Positions 22,786 through 31,690 of a DNA stretch of 64,000 nucleotides are shown piece by piece. The stretch's first letter is position 1. Each line of letters starts with the position of its first letter. Location of the stretch: assembly GCA_903873585.1 (NCBI GenBank), contig CAIQOV010000025.1, forward strand, positions 62,001 to 126,000. The letters run 5' to 3'. Position numbers and translations under genes: made by a program. Origin of the DNA: an uncultured Rhodobacterales bacterium. GTDB lineage: Bacteria; Pseudomonadota; Alphaproteobacteria; Rhodobacterales; Rhodobacteraceae. Below the pieces are notes generated by a model. The model saw only the letters and a program-made list of their open reading frames with translations. It was not told the DNA's origin and ran no database searches.

Positions 22786-23943
22786 TTACATGCAGCTTGC
22801 AAACAGCGCACGGGTGTTTTCGCGCGTCATCACCACCGGATTGCCGCCGCAAGACGGGTCTTCCAGCGCCATATCGGTCAGCATATCCAGATCGGCGGCT
22901 TTCACGCCCAAGGCGGTCAGGTTCGCAGGAATGGCCAGCTTGGCGCGCAAGTCCATCACGGCGGCTTTGAAGCCGTCGAAGCCTTTGAAGCCCAGATAGG
23001 CTGCGGCGGCGTTGATGCGCTCTTCAATCACGGCGCGGTTGAAATCAAGCACCATGGGCATGACAACGGCGTTGGTTGTGCCGTGGTGGGTGTTGTAAAC
23101 CGCCCCGATCGGGTGCGAAAGCGAGTGGATGGCCCCGAGGCCCTTTTGGAAGGCCACAGCCCCCATGGCAGCCGCACTCATCATATGGGCGCGCGCATCA
23201 AGGTCGTTGGGGTTGTCGTAAACCTTGGGCAGGTTTTCAAAGACCAAACGCATCCCTTCCAAGGCGATGCCTTGGCTCATCGGGTGGTAGAAGGGGCTTG
23301 AATAGGCCTCAAGGCAATGGGCCAGCGCATCCATGCCCGTACCTGCGGTGATAAAGCGCGGCATCCCGACCGTTAGCGCGGGGTCGCACAGGGTGACCAC
23401 GGGCATCAGCTTGGGGTGGAAGATGATCTTTTTCTTATGCGTCAGCGCATTGGTCAAAACCCCAGCGCGCCCCACTTCAGACCCTGTGCCTGCGGTGGTG
23501 GGCACAGCGACGATCGGGGCGATCTTGTCGGCATCAGCGCGGGTGTACCAATCATCGACATCTTCCAGATCCCAGACTGACAGATCTTTGCGCTGATGCG
23601 CCATCAGCGCGATCATCTTGCCAAGGTCTAAGCCCGAACCACCGCCAAAGGCCACCACACCGTCATGGCCGCCAGCCAGATAAACGGCGATACCGTCCGC
23701 CATGTTCTTTTCGTTGGGGTTCGGATCAACCTCAGAAAACACCGCGCGGCCAAGGCCTGCGGCGTCCAGCACATCCAGCGCTTGGGCGGTGATGGGCAAT
23801 GAGGCCAGTGCCTTATCTGTCACCAGCAGCGGTTTTTTCAGGCCAGCGGCCTTTACATGCTCGCCCAGTTCCGCAATGCGGCCCACGCCGAATTTGATGG
23901 CTGTGGGGTAGTTCCAGTTTCGGTTGGGGACATTATGGGACAT
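22786..23943 (-). CDS. Iron-containing alcohol dehydrogenase
   Basis: GGGSGLDLGKMIALMA, VPTTAGTGSEVG, GMDALAHCLEAY, HPIGAVYNTHHG. Confidence 0.95.
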   Translation of the reverse strand: MSHNVPNRNWNYPTAIKFGVGRIAELGEHVKAAGLKKPLLVTDKALASLPITAQALDVLDAAGLGRAVFSEVDPNPNEKNMADGIAVYLAGGHDGVVAFGGGSGLDLGKMIALMAHQRKDLSVWDLEDVDDWYTRADADKIAPIVAVPTTAGTGSEVGRAGVLTNALTHKKKIIFHPKLMPVVTLCDPALTVGMPRFITAGTGMDALAHCLEAYSSPFYHPMSQGIALEGMRLVFENLPKVYDNPNDLDARAHMMSAAAMGAVAFQKGLGAIHSLSHPIGAVYNTHHGTTNAVVMPMVLDFNRAVIEERINAAAAYLGFKGFDGFKAAVMDLRAKLAIPANLTALGVKAADLDMLTDMALEDPSCGGNPVVMTRENTRALFASCM

Positions 23944-23947
23944 GGCG

Positions 23948-25327
23948 TTACGCTTTCTTGAGATGGTAAGATTTGGGGCGGGTTACGGAATGGAAACCCA
24001 AGAATGACAGCGACCCGCCGCGACCGGTGTCTTTGCACCCTGTCCAGCATAGGGCGGGGTCAAGGTAATCGGCGCGGTTCATAAAGACCGTGCCGGTTTG
24101 AATTTGCGCGCCAAGGCTGGCCGCTGTGTCGTAATCTTGCGTCCAGATAGAGGCTGTCAGCCCATAGGGGCTGTCATTCATCAGGCGCAGGGCTTCTTCG
24201 TCTGATGAAACCTTCATGATGCCGACCACGGGGCCAAAGGATTCCTCGGTCATCACGCGCATATCATGGGTGACGTTGACCAAGATTTGCGGCGCAAGGT
24301 AAGCGCCGCCATCATCGGCGGGGAAATGGGCAGGGTCGATCAGGGGTTTCGCGCCTTGGGCGACAGCTTCGGCCACTTGGTCGCGCACAACTTTGGCAAA
24401 GCGCTTGTTGGCCATCGGCCCAAGGGTTGATGCGGCGTCAAACGGGTTGCCCAGTTTCAGTGCGTTGACCCAAGCCACCGACTTTTCAACAAAAGCGTCA
24501 TAAAGGCTTTCGTGCACATAGATCCGCTCGATCCCGCAGCAGCATTGACCCGCGTTGAACATTGCCCCGTCCATCAGCGTATCAACGGCCGCGTCAAGAT
24601 TGGCATCGGCGCGCACGTAACCGGGGTCTTTGCCGCCCAGTTCAAGGCCCATGGGGGTAAAGGTGCCTGCCGCAGCGCGTTCCATCGCTTGACCGCCGCC
24701 GACCGAGCCTGTGAAGTTCACAAAATCAAACGCCCGCGCGCCGATCAGGCTTTCGGTCGTGGCATGGTCGAGCACCACGTTTTGAAACACATCTTCCGGC
24801 ACGCCCGCCGCATGGAAAGCCTCGGCCAAGCGTTCGCCGGCCAGCAGGGTTTGGCTGGCGTGTTTCAAGATCACGGTGTTGCCCGCAATCAAAGCGGGGA
24901 CCAAGGTGTTGATCGCCGTCAGATAGGGATAGTTCCACGGGGCAACGATAAACACCACGCCAAGCGCTTCGCGGGCGATGTAGCGGCGGAATTTGTCGCT
25001 GTCTTCGATCATCACGGGGGCAAGGGTCTTTTCGGCGATGTCGGCCATGTATTCGGTGCGCGCGTTCACACCGCCAAACTCACCGCCAAAGCGGGTGGGG
25101 CGGCCCATTTGCCACGCCAGTTCTTCCACCACGCGGTCTGCCATAGCGTTCAGATGGGCGACCCCTTGGCGCACCAAGGCAATGCGTTCGCCCAAAGGCC
25201 GCGCGGCCCAGCCCTTTTGCGCAGCCTTAGCGCGCGCCACCATGGAGCGGGCGGCTTCGGGCGCAAGCGGCGTGCGTTCGGCATAAACCGAGCCGTCGAC
25301 CGGAGAGATCAGTTTGATGGTGGTCAT
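23948..25327 (-). CDS. Aldehyde dehydrogenase family protein
   Basis: PWNYPYL, MGLELGGKDPGYV, FNAGQCCCGIERIYVHE. Confidence 0.95.
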   Translation of the reverse strand: MTTIKLISPVDGSVYAERTPLAPEAARSMVARAKAAQKGWAARPLGERIALVRQGVAHLNAMADRVVEELAWQMGRPTRFGGEFGGVNARTEYMADIAEKTLAPVMIEDSDKFRRYIAREALGVVFIVAPWNYPYLTAINTLVPALIAGNTVILKHASQTLLAGERLAEAFHAAGVPEDVFQNVVLDHATTESLIGARAFDFVNFTGSVGGGQAMERAAAGTFTPMGLELGGKDPGYVRADANLDAAVDTLMDGAMFNAGQCCCGIERIYVHESLYDAFVEKSVAWVNALKLGNPFDAASTLGPMANKRFAKVVRDQVAEAVAQGAKPLIDPAHFPADDGGAYLAPQILVNVTHDMRVMTEESFGPVVGIMKVSSDEEALRLMNDSPYGLTASIWTQDYDTAASLGAQIQTGTVFMNRADYLDPALCWTGCKDTGRGGSLSFLGFHSVTRPKSYHLKKA

Positions 25328-25363
25328 CAGATTACCTCGTAAGGTGGGCAGGTGCCCAAGCGT

Positions 25364-25777
25364 TCAACATTCCAAAGCCATCACATGGCCTTTTTCGGCA
25401 TAGTCCAAAATCTTACGGTCACGCGTCACCACGCGCAGCCCATATTCGCGGGCCGTTGCGATGATGATACGATCCGCAGGGTCGCGGTGCAATTCGTCTG
25501 GCAGGTCAGATGACGCCATCAGCACCTTTGGCCCCAAGTCTGCCAGCCGCGCGCCCGATTGGGCCACGACCTGTTCAAACCATGATAAGGCAGGGCGGGC
25601 CAGCGTAATGCGGCGCAGGGCGGCAAGCTGGCCAATCTCCCAAGCCGAGATGGGCGAGATCCAAACTTGTGTCGCCCCTTCATAGGCCGTGCGCAAATGC
25701 TGGCGCAGCTTGGGCTGATCGCCGCCCATGGCCGACCAGATCAACGCGCAGGTATCCAGCAACAGCGGGGTTTTCAT
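25364..25777 (-). CDS. PIN-domain toxin (VapC-like)
   Basis: LLLDTCALIW, ISAWEIGQL, RDPADRIIIATA, VVTRDRKILDY: all PIN acidic positions retained; 4-nt overlap with upstream antitoxin-like ORF. Confidence 0.9.
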   Translation of the reverse strand: MKTPLLLDTCALIWSAMGGDQPKLRQHLRTAYEGATQVWISPISAWEIGQLAALRRITLARPALSWFEQVVAQSGARLADLGPKVLMASSDLPDELHRDPADRIIIATAREYGLRVVTRDRKILDYAEKGHVMALEC

Positions 25778-26241
25778 AGCGGTTCGCCCCGCAGATGGGT
25801 GGCTTTGTGATCCATCCAGCCGTCAACTTCGGCGTCGCCATACAGCGGCGCTGTCAGATCAAACCCCGCCTCGACCCGCAGCGTGCCTGCCATGCAGCCA
25901 AACAGCGGGTGATCGCCCAATGGGAGTTTGGCAGCACTGCCCGCCCAGATCAGTGGGGCAGCGCCTTCGGCAAAGCCGGTGGCGGTGGCAGAAGCTGTGG
26001 CAGACTTGGCAAAGACCACGTTTTCCCCCGCAAGATCAACATTCCGCGTGGTGTACCCTGCCGCCAGCCAAGCCTTGGTCATGACATTGTTGATGGGATT
26101 ATTGCTCCACCAACCCCGGTGCTGCCGCGACGAGGGGGGCAGGGCAAAGCCTAGCAACGCTTCAATCTCGGCAAACCGCATCGGCACATGGGCCAGATTG
26201 CAGCTTTGCAGATGCAGGGTCAGGGGGGAATATTTGCTCAT
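25774..26241 (-). CDS. Probable cognate antitoxin: N-terminal DUF7662-like domain joined to an antitoxin-like C-terminal peptide
   Basis: MSKYSPLTLHL...RFAEIEALLGFALPPSSRQHRGWWSN...WLAAGYTTRNVDLAGENVVF then FGCMAGTLRVEAGFDLTAPLYGDAEVDGW; directly upstream of and overlapping the PIN gene. Confidence 0.65.
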   Translation of the reverse strand: MSKYSPLTLHLQSCNLAHVPMRFAEIEALLGFALPPSSRQHRGWWSNNPINNVMTKAWLAAGYTTRNVDLAGENVVFAKSATASATATGFAEGAAPLIWAGSAAKLPLGDHPLFGCMAGTLRVEAGFDLTAPLYGDAEVDGWMDHKATHLRGEPL

Positions 26242-26316
26242 GCTATGCTCCAAGGATCAATATGCAGCAAAGCTACACACTGATCCCTGATTTGTCAACT
26301 GTGTGTTTGTGTGTGT

Positions 26317-27684
26317 TTATGCGCGTTCCAGCAACCGTTGCAATTCAAAGTCGGTCACAACGCGGTCAGTTTCAGCAATCTCCCACTGACAGGCGTGGTG
26401 ATAGTGCTCGACCACCTCGTCGCCAAAGGCCGCGCGCAGCATGGTGGATTTGTGCAACAGTGTTGCTGCATCGCGCAGGTTCTTGGGAATCTCGCGGATG
26501 CCCGCCGCGCTGTACATATCGCCCTTCATTTCAGGCTCTAGCGGCATCTTCTTCTCTATCCCATCCAAGCCAGCCGCAAGCAGGGCCGCGCAGGCCAGAT
26601 AGGGGTTCACATCGCTGCCCGGAATGCGGCATTCGACCCGCACGGCTTTGGTGTGTTCGCCGCAAACACGGAACCCAGCGGTGCGGTTATCCGCGCTCCA
26701 CACCGCTTTGGTGGGGGCAAACATCCCCACGGTGAAGCGTTTGTAGCTGTTCACATAGGGGGCTAAAAAGGCCGTGATATCGCGGGCATGGGCCAATTGT
26801 CCGGCGATATAGTGCTTCATGGTCGCTGACATGCCATGCGCATCGTCATGATCTTCAAAGCTGGGTTTGCCATCAAGGCTCCACAGGCTTTGGTGGATAT
26901 GGGCCGAGGATCCGGCTTTCTTATGGTCATACTTGGCCATAAACGTCACAGAACGCCCCTTGGTCCAAGCGATTTCCTTAATGCCGTTCTTGACGATCGT
27001 GTGGTTGTCGGCGGTATCTAGGGCGTCGGAATATTTGTAGTTCAGCTCTTCTTGGCCCGCGTCCGCCTCTCCCTTGGAATTTTCCACCGGAATGCCCGCG
27101 CCATAAAGCCCGTTGCGCACGGCGCGCATGACGTCTTCTTCCTTGGTGGTTTGGAAGATGTGGTAATCTTCGTTATACGATGACACCGGCTGCAACGACC
27201 GCAAGCCGCCATCGCGCAGGTTTTCGTAAGAGTTTTCGAACAGGTAGAATTCCAGCTCCGACGCCATCATGGGTTCAAACCCCATGGCGCGGGCACGCGC
27301 GACCTGTTTTTTCAAAATGGCGCGCGGGCTGACGGTAACCTCTTGGCCTGTGTGGTGGTCAACCAAGTCGGCCAGCACCAAGGCCGTGCCGGGCAGCCAC
27401 GGGATCAGGCGCAAAGTGGCCATGTCGGGCTTCATCACATAGTCGCCGTAGCCCGTTGTCCACGAGCTGCTTTTATAGCCCTGCACTGTGTTCATGTCTT
27501 GGTCGACCGTCAGCAGGTAATCGCAGCAATGGGTTTCTTGCCACCCGCTTTTCACGAAAAACGCCGCGTGGAAGCGTTTGCCCATCAGGCGGCCCCACAT
27601 ATCGACGGCGGCCACCAGAACGGTGTCGATGGCGCCTGTGTCGACGGCCTCTTTCAATTGGTCAAATGTCATATTGCCGGGCAT
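26317..27684 (-). CDS. Glutamine synthetase family protein (gamma-glutamylpolyamine synthetase-like)
   Basis: GSSAHIHQSLWS, RVECRIPGSDVNPYLACAALLAAGLDGIE; start trimmed to MPGNMTFDQLKEAV. Confidence 0.92.
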   Translation of the reverse strand: MPGNMTFDQLKEAVDTGAIDTVLVAAVDMWGRLMGKRFHAAFFVKSGWQETHCCDYLLTVDQDMNTVQGYKSSSWTTGYGDYVMKPDMATLRLIPWLPGTALVLADLVDHHTGQEVTVSPRAILKKQVARARAMGFEPMMASELEFYLFENSYENLRDGGLRSLQPVSSYNEDYHIFQTTKEEDVMRAVRNGLYGAGIPVENSKGEADAGQEELNYKYSDALDTADNHTIVKNGIKEIAWTKGRSVTFMAKYDHKKAGSSAHIHQSLWSLDGKPSFEDHDDAHGMSATMKHYIAGQLAHARDITAFLAPYVNSYKRFTVGMFAPTKAVWSADNRTAGFRVCGEHTKAVRVECRIPGSDVNPYLACAALLAAGLDGIEKKMPLEPEMKGDMYSAAGIREIPKNLRDAATLLHKSTMLRAAFGDEVVEHYHHACQWEIAETDRVVTDFELQRLLERA

Positions 27685-27933
27685 ATCCGGTCTCCTTTTG
27701 ATGTGGTTTTGCGCAGGCGAGTTGGCCCTTGGGGCCATAGGGTAAAGGCTAACCCGCCTTGGCCTGACGCTGAATTTCAACCATACCCATGTTCACCACC
27801 AAAGCCGAAAAGCCCGCCAAGACACCGCCCACCGAAAGGGTGGCGATGTTGGTCGACAGGGGCATTGGCAAACAGCGCGCCATGGGCGGGTGATCCTTAT
27901 TTGGCCAAAGGCTGGCGTTTGGGCCGACGACTG

Positions 27934-28851
27934 TCAAGGTCGTTTTGGGCGTTGCCGCGCTGTGCGCAAGCCAAGGGCCGCGTTTAAAACCACTGCCGTC
28001 AGCAGAACCGCGCCCCCAAGTGCGGAATTGGCCGACAGCGTTTCGCCCAAAACGGCCCAAGCCCAAACGGGGGCCAACAACACTTCGATCAACGATAACA
28101 AGGTGGCTTGGGCGGCAGGCACGACTTGGCTGCCCTTGGTGTAAAGATACATTCCCCCCGTCAGCGTCACCACGCCCATGCCAAAGGCCAAGCCTGCCTC
28201 GAACGGGGGAACCGCCAAGGTTTGGCCCGCAATCAGGGCTGCCGCAGCCCCGGCGATGGCAGAAAAAATGCCGCCCAGCAGAACCGCGGGCAGCATGTCG
28301 TCCACATGGCCCCAGCGGATCGTGACGGTAAAAGCCGCAAACCCCGCGGCCGAGATCAGCGCCGCCGCCGTCCCCAGCACCTGCCCGCCGCCAATCTGGC
28401 CCACCCCGCCCACCATGACCAAAATGCCCGCCACCGCCAGCAAAATAGCCCCCCATGTGGGTAAGGACACCGGCTCTTTCAACAAAACCCGCCCGAACAC
28501 AGCGGCAAAGAACGGCGAGGCCGAGAATAAAAGCACCGCATTGGCGACCGTGGTAGATTGCAGCGCCACAATCGCCCCGCCAAAGGCCAGCACCAGCCCA
28601 AGCCCGCCTGCGGCCCCCGCCCAGCCGACTTGGCGCAGGGCGGGCAGAACGCGGGTGGGGCCGATCCACAGCACAAGCACGGGCACCATGCCGAACGACC
28701 GCCAAAACAGCACCGCCCAACTGCCCGCCTCGTGCAATTGGCGGATCAGAACGCCTTGCACCGACCACACCACACCGGCCAACATAATCAGCGCCGCGCC
28801 TGTCAGATATCGCATGGCTGAAGCCGCCCCTTGGTTCTTTCGCATGGGCAA
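27934..28851 (-). CDS. DMT superfamily (EamA) transporter
   Basis: About 10 TM segments; EamA repeats. Confidence 0.87.
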   Translation of the reverse strand: MPMRKNQGAASAMRYLTGAALIMLAGVVWSVQGVLIRQLHEAGSWAVLFWRSFGMVPVLVLWIGPTRVLPALRQVGWAGAAGGLGLVLAFGGAIVALQSTTVANAVLLFSASPFFAAVFGRVLLKEPVSLPTWGAILLAVAGILVMVGGVGQIGGGQVLGTAAALISAAGFAAFTVTIRWGHVDDMLPAVLLGGIFSAIAGAAAALIAGQTLAVPPFEAGLAFGMGVVTLTGGMYLYTKGSQVVPAAQATLLSLIEVLLAPVWAWAVLGETLSANSALGGAVLLTAVVLNAALGLRTARQRPKRP

Positions 28852-28940
28852 AGGCTAGGGGTTTGGGCCTGCCCTTGGTGTTCTAGAACCGACAGGTAAG
28901 GTCGCGCAAATGGCAAGGTCGGGCATAGGGCAAAACCCTG

Positions 28941-28966
28941 CCCCTTTCATACTTGCCCAAGTATCC
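28941..28966 (-). repeat. Recurrent intergenic element A, divergent copy 4 (GGATACTTGGGCAAGTATGAAAGGGG)
   Basis: Matches GGATATTTGGGCACGTATGAAAGGGG of copy 2 with two mismatches. Confidence 0.6.
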
Positions 28967-28974
28967 ATACGACC

Positions 28975-29901
28975 TTAGTAGCCAAGCGCGCGGTCAACCA
29001 GATGCAGCAACGGCGCACCTGTTTCGGCGCGGCGGATGTTTTCGACCAAAACCCGTGCGGCGCTGTGCGGCCTTGTGTCCGCCGCGATGTGGGGGGTGAC
29101 GGTGACCTGTGGGTGCGTCCAAAACGCATGATCTGGCGGCAGGGGTTCGGTGCGAAACACATCCAGCGTGGCATGGGCCACTTGGCCACTGTCCAGCGCT
29201 GCCAGCAGGGCCTGATCGTCGATCAGCGGCCCGCGTCCTGGGTTCAGGATCACGGCACCCTTTGGCAAGTAAGCCAATGTGCGCGCGTTCAGCAGGTTTT
29301 CGGTTTGCGGCGTGCGTGGCAGCAAGGTGACGACGATGGCGGCGGTGGACAGGGCCTGTTGCAAGCCCGCCTCGCCGTGCAGGCAGGTCAGACCCTCGAT
29401 GACCTTCGGGGCGCGGCTCCACCCTGTGACGGGGAAGTTCAGCGCTTGTAAGGCGCGCGCGGCGGCAAGGCCAAGCGCGCCTAGGCCCAGCATGGCCACA
29501 GGGCGCTGGCGGGCAAGGGGCGGGCAGGTTGGATCCCAGACATGGGTCGGGTTTAGGATGTGGCGGTCCATGCCCAGATGATGGCGCAGCGCGTGGCCTA
29601 CGACCCATTCCACCATGCCTTCGGTCAGATAGGGGTCAACCATGCGCGTCAAGGGTTGGGTCAGGGTGGTGTTTCCTACGATACGTTCCACCCCCGCCCA
29701 CAGGCTAAGCACGGCTTTGCAGCGCGTGAAGGGGGTGAAATCCTGCAAGGGGGCAGACGGGGCATAGATGATGTAATCCACCAAGGCCGGATCGGCAGCT
29801 TCGGTCACGATCTGCGCTGTAAGCCCCGCCTCGGCCAAAGCCTGCGGCAAGATCGTGGCATAGGCGGGCCAAAGGGCAGGGGCGGCGAATAGGATCAGCA
29901 T
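28975..29901 (-). CDS. ghrA: Glyoxylate/hydroxypyruvate reductase A
   Basis: AMLGLGALGLAAARALQALNFPVTGWSR, ILNPGRGPLIDD, TPHIAADT. Confidence 0.88.
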   Translation of the reverse strand: MLILFAAPALWPAYATILPQALAEAGLTAQIVTEAADPALVDYIIYAPSAPLQDFTPFTRCKAVLSLWAGVERIVGNTTLTQPLTRMVDPYLTEGMVEWVVGHALRHHLGMDRHILNPTHVWDPTCPPLARQRPVAMLGLGALGLAAARALQALNFPVTGWSRAPKVIEGLTCLHGEAGLQQALSTAAIVVTLLPRTPQTENLLNARTLAYLPKGAVILNPGRGPLIDDQALLAALDSGQVAHATLDVFRTEPLPPDHAFWTHPQVTVTPHIAADTRPHSAARVLVENIRRAETGAPLLHLVDRALGY

Positions 29902-29916
29902 AGGGTTCCCCTTTGG

Positions 29917-30546
29917 CTATTGCGACAAGGCTATTGCGGCATTCACCGCCATAGCAAGGATGACAGTGTTAAAGAAAAATGACCCGATCGAGTGGATCAA
30001 CACCACCCGTCGCATCGCCGTCGTGGTGATAGAGACATCGGCGGTTTGCGCTGTCATTCCCACGACGAAAGAGAAGTACATGAAATCCCAAATCTCTGGC
30101 TTGGGCGTGCCCGGAAAGGCTAGCCCACCGTCAGGGTCGGGCGCAAAGTACAAATGCGCATAGCGAAACGCCGCAAGTACGTGCAAGGTCGCCCATCCTA
30201 AAGGTGCCGCTGCCAGCGCAAAGACGGTTTCAACCGCGCTGATGGTGGACCGGTTCAGGACCAGAAAGATCGACGACAGGCTGATCAGCACCGCCATCAG
30301 GGCAAGGGCAAGGATCAAAACCGCCCCCTCGTCGTCTTGCTCTGAATGGCGGCGCATCTGCGTTGGTGTGGTGCGCAACACCATGGCCATTATCAGCGTA
30401 AGGTAGCTAAGGAAAAAGGCATTGGCCCCGATCAGCCCGCTCATCACTTGGTCAACCGCCAACAAATGGCTGCCCGCCCACATCAACCCGCCAAACAGCA
30501 GTGCTGCCAGAAACCTTGTGTGGCGATGGTAAGCTTGGCCAAACAT
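29917..30546 (-). CDS. DUF1345 membrane protein
   Basis: FMYFSFVVGMTAQTADVSITTTAMRR signature; TGATG overlap with rodA. Confidence 0.87.
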   Translation of the reverse strand: MFGQAYHRHTRFLAALLFGGLMWAGSHLLAVDQVMSGLIGANAFFLSYLTLIMAMVLRTTPTQMRRHSEQDDEGAVLILALALMAVLISLSSIFLVLNRSTISAVETVFALAAAPLGWATLHVLAAFRYAHLYFAPDPDGGLAFPGTPKPEIWDFMYFSFVVGMTAQTADVSITTTAMRRVVLIHSIGSFFFNTVILAMAVNAAIALSQ

Positions 30547-31685
30547 CAGCGCAGCCTGTGCACGATGGCGCTTTGCACCAGCCCGAAGGCCAAAAGCAAA
30601 ACCAGCGTGGCTGACCCGCCGTAGCTTAGGAACGGCAGGGGCACGCCAACCACAGGGGCCATGCCCATCACCATCGCCAGATTGACGGCCAGATACAAAA
30701 AGAAATTCGCCGCTATGCCGATCAGCAGCAACGACGAGAAGCGATCTTTGTTCTGCATTGCTGCCCAGAACAGAAAGATCAAAATGGCGGCATATAGGGT
30801 GAGAAGCGAAATCTCTCCGACAAAGCCGAACTCTTCGCCCAGTGTGGTGAAGATGAAATCGGTGTGCTTTTCGGGCAGAAAGTTCAACCGGCTTTGCGTG
30901 CCCTGCATAAAGCCCTTGCCCGCCATCCCGCCCGAGCCCAGAGCAATCTTGGCCTGCAAGATGTTATATCCCGCCCCCAAAGGATCGGCTGACGGGTCAA
31001 GGAACGTGTCGATCCGCCTATACTGATAATCGTGGATCAACTGCCACGGCGTGCCGCGCAAAAAGAATATTCCCGCAACCCCCGCCCCGATCAGGGCAAG
31101 CACGCCGCCAAAGTACCACAGCGACACGCCCGCCGCGAACATGACAGACGCCCCCGCTATGACCAGCATCAAGGTCGTGCCCAAGTTCGGCTCCATCAAG
31201 ACCAAAACAGCGGGAACGATGATCAGCACCACCGGCACAATCACCCAGATCAACCGCGAGACTTTGCGATCCTCTAGCCAATCATAATAGGTGGCCAACA
31301 TCATGATCAGGCTAACCTTCATGAATTCTGACGGCTGAATGCGAATAAAGCCCAGATCAATCCAGCGCTGCGCGCCCATGCCCACGGCACCGAAGAAATG
31401 CACCACCAGCAGCAAAACAAAGGTCACGATATAGGCCGCCGCCGACATGCTGCGCCAAAACCAGATCGGCGTGAAGCATATGGCCAGCGATAAGACCATG
31501 CCCACGCCGAACCGCTTCATCTGCGGTTCGGCCCATTGCTGCATATCCCCGCCCGAGATCGAGTATAGCATCAGCCAGCCGATGGTCGCACAGGCGCAAA
31601 CCAGCAGATACAGGCTCCAGTTCACATAAAGCACCTTGGCAAAGCCCGTGGGGGCGAATTTGACGCGGTATTCCAGAAAACTCAT
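30546..31685 (-). CDS. rodA: Rod-shape peptidoglycan glycosyltransferase RodA
   Basis: SEDS family, FIRIQPSEFMKVSLIM, PLPFLSYGGSA. Confidence 0.96.
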   Translation of the reverse strand: MSFLEYRVKFAPTGFAKVLYVNWSLYLLVCACATIGWLMLYSISGGDMQQWAEPQMKRFGVGMVLSLAICFTPIWFWRSMSAAAYIVTFVLLLVVHFFGAVGMGAQRWIDLGFIRIQPSEFMKVSLIMMLATYYDWLEDRKVSRLIWVIVPVVLIIVPAVLVLMEPNLGTTLMLVIAGASVMFAAGVSLWYFGGVLALIGAGVAGIFFLRGTPWQLIHDYQYRRIDTFLDPSADPLGAGYNILQAKIALGSGGMAGKGFMQGTQSRLNFLPEKHTDFIFTTLGEEFGFVGEISLLTLYAAILIFLFWAAMQNKDRFSSLLLIGIAANFFLYLAVNLAMVMGMAPVVGVPLPFLSYGGSATLVLLLAFGLVQSAIVHRLR

Positions 31686-31690
31686 GGGCT

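Noticed and set aside
27749-28768. 339-aa minus-strand ORF overlapping the EamA gene 27934-28851
   Set aside because: Alternative frame of the EamA gene for most of its length; only the last about 44 codons outside it were kept as a weak small-ORF idea.
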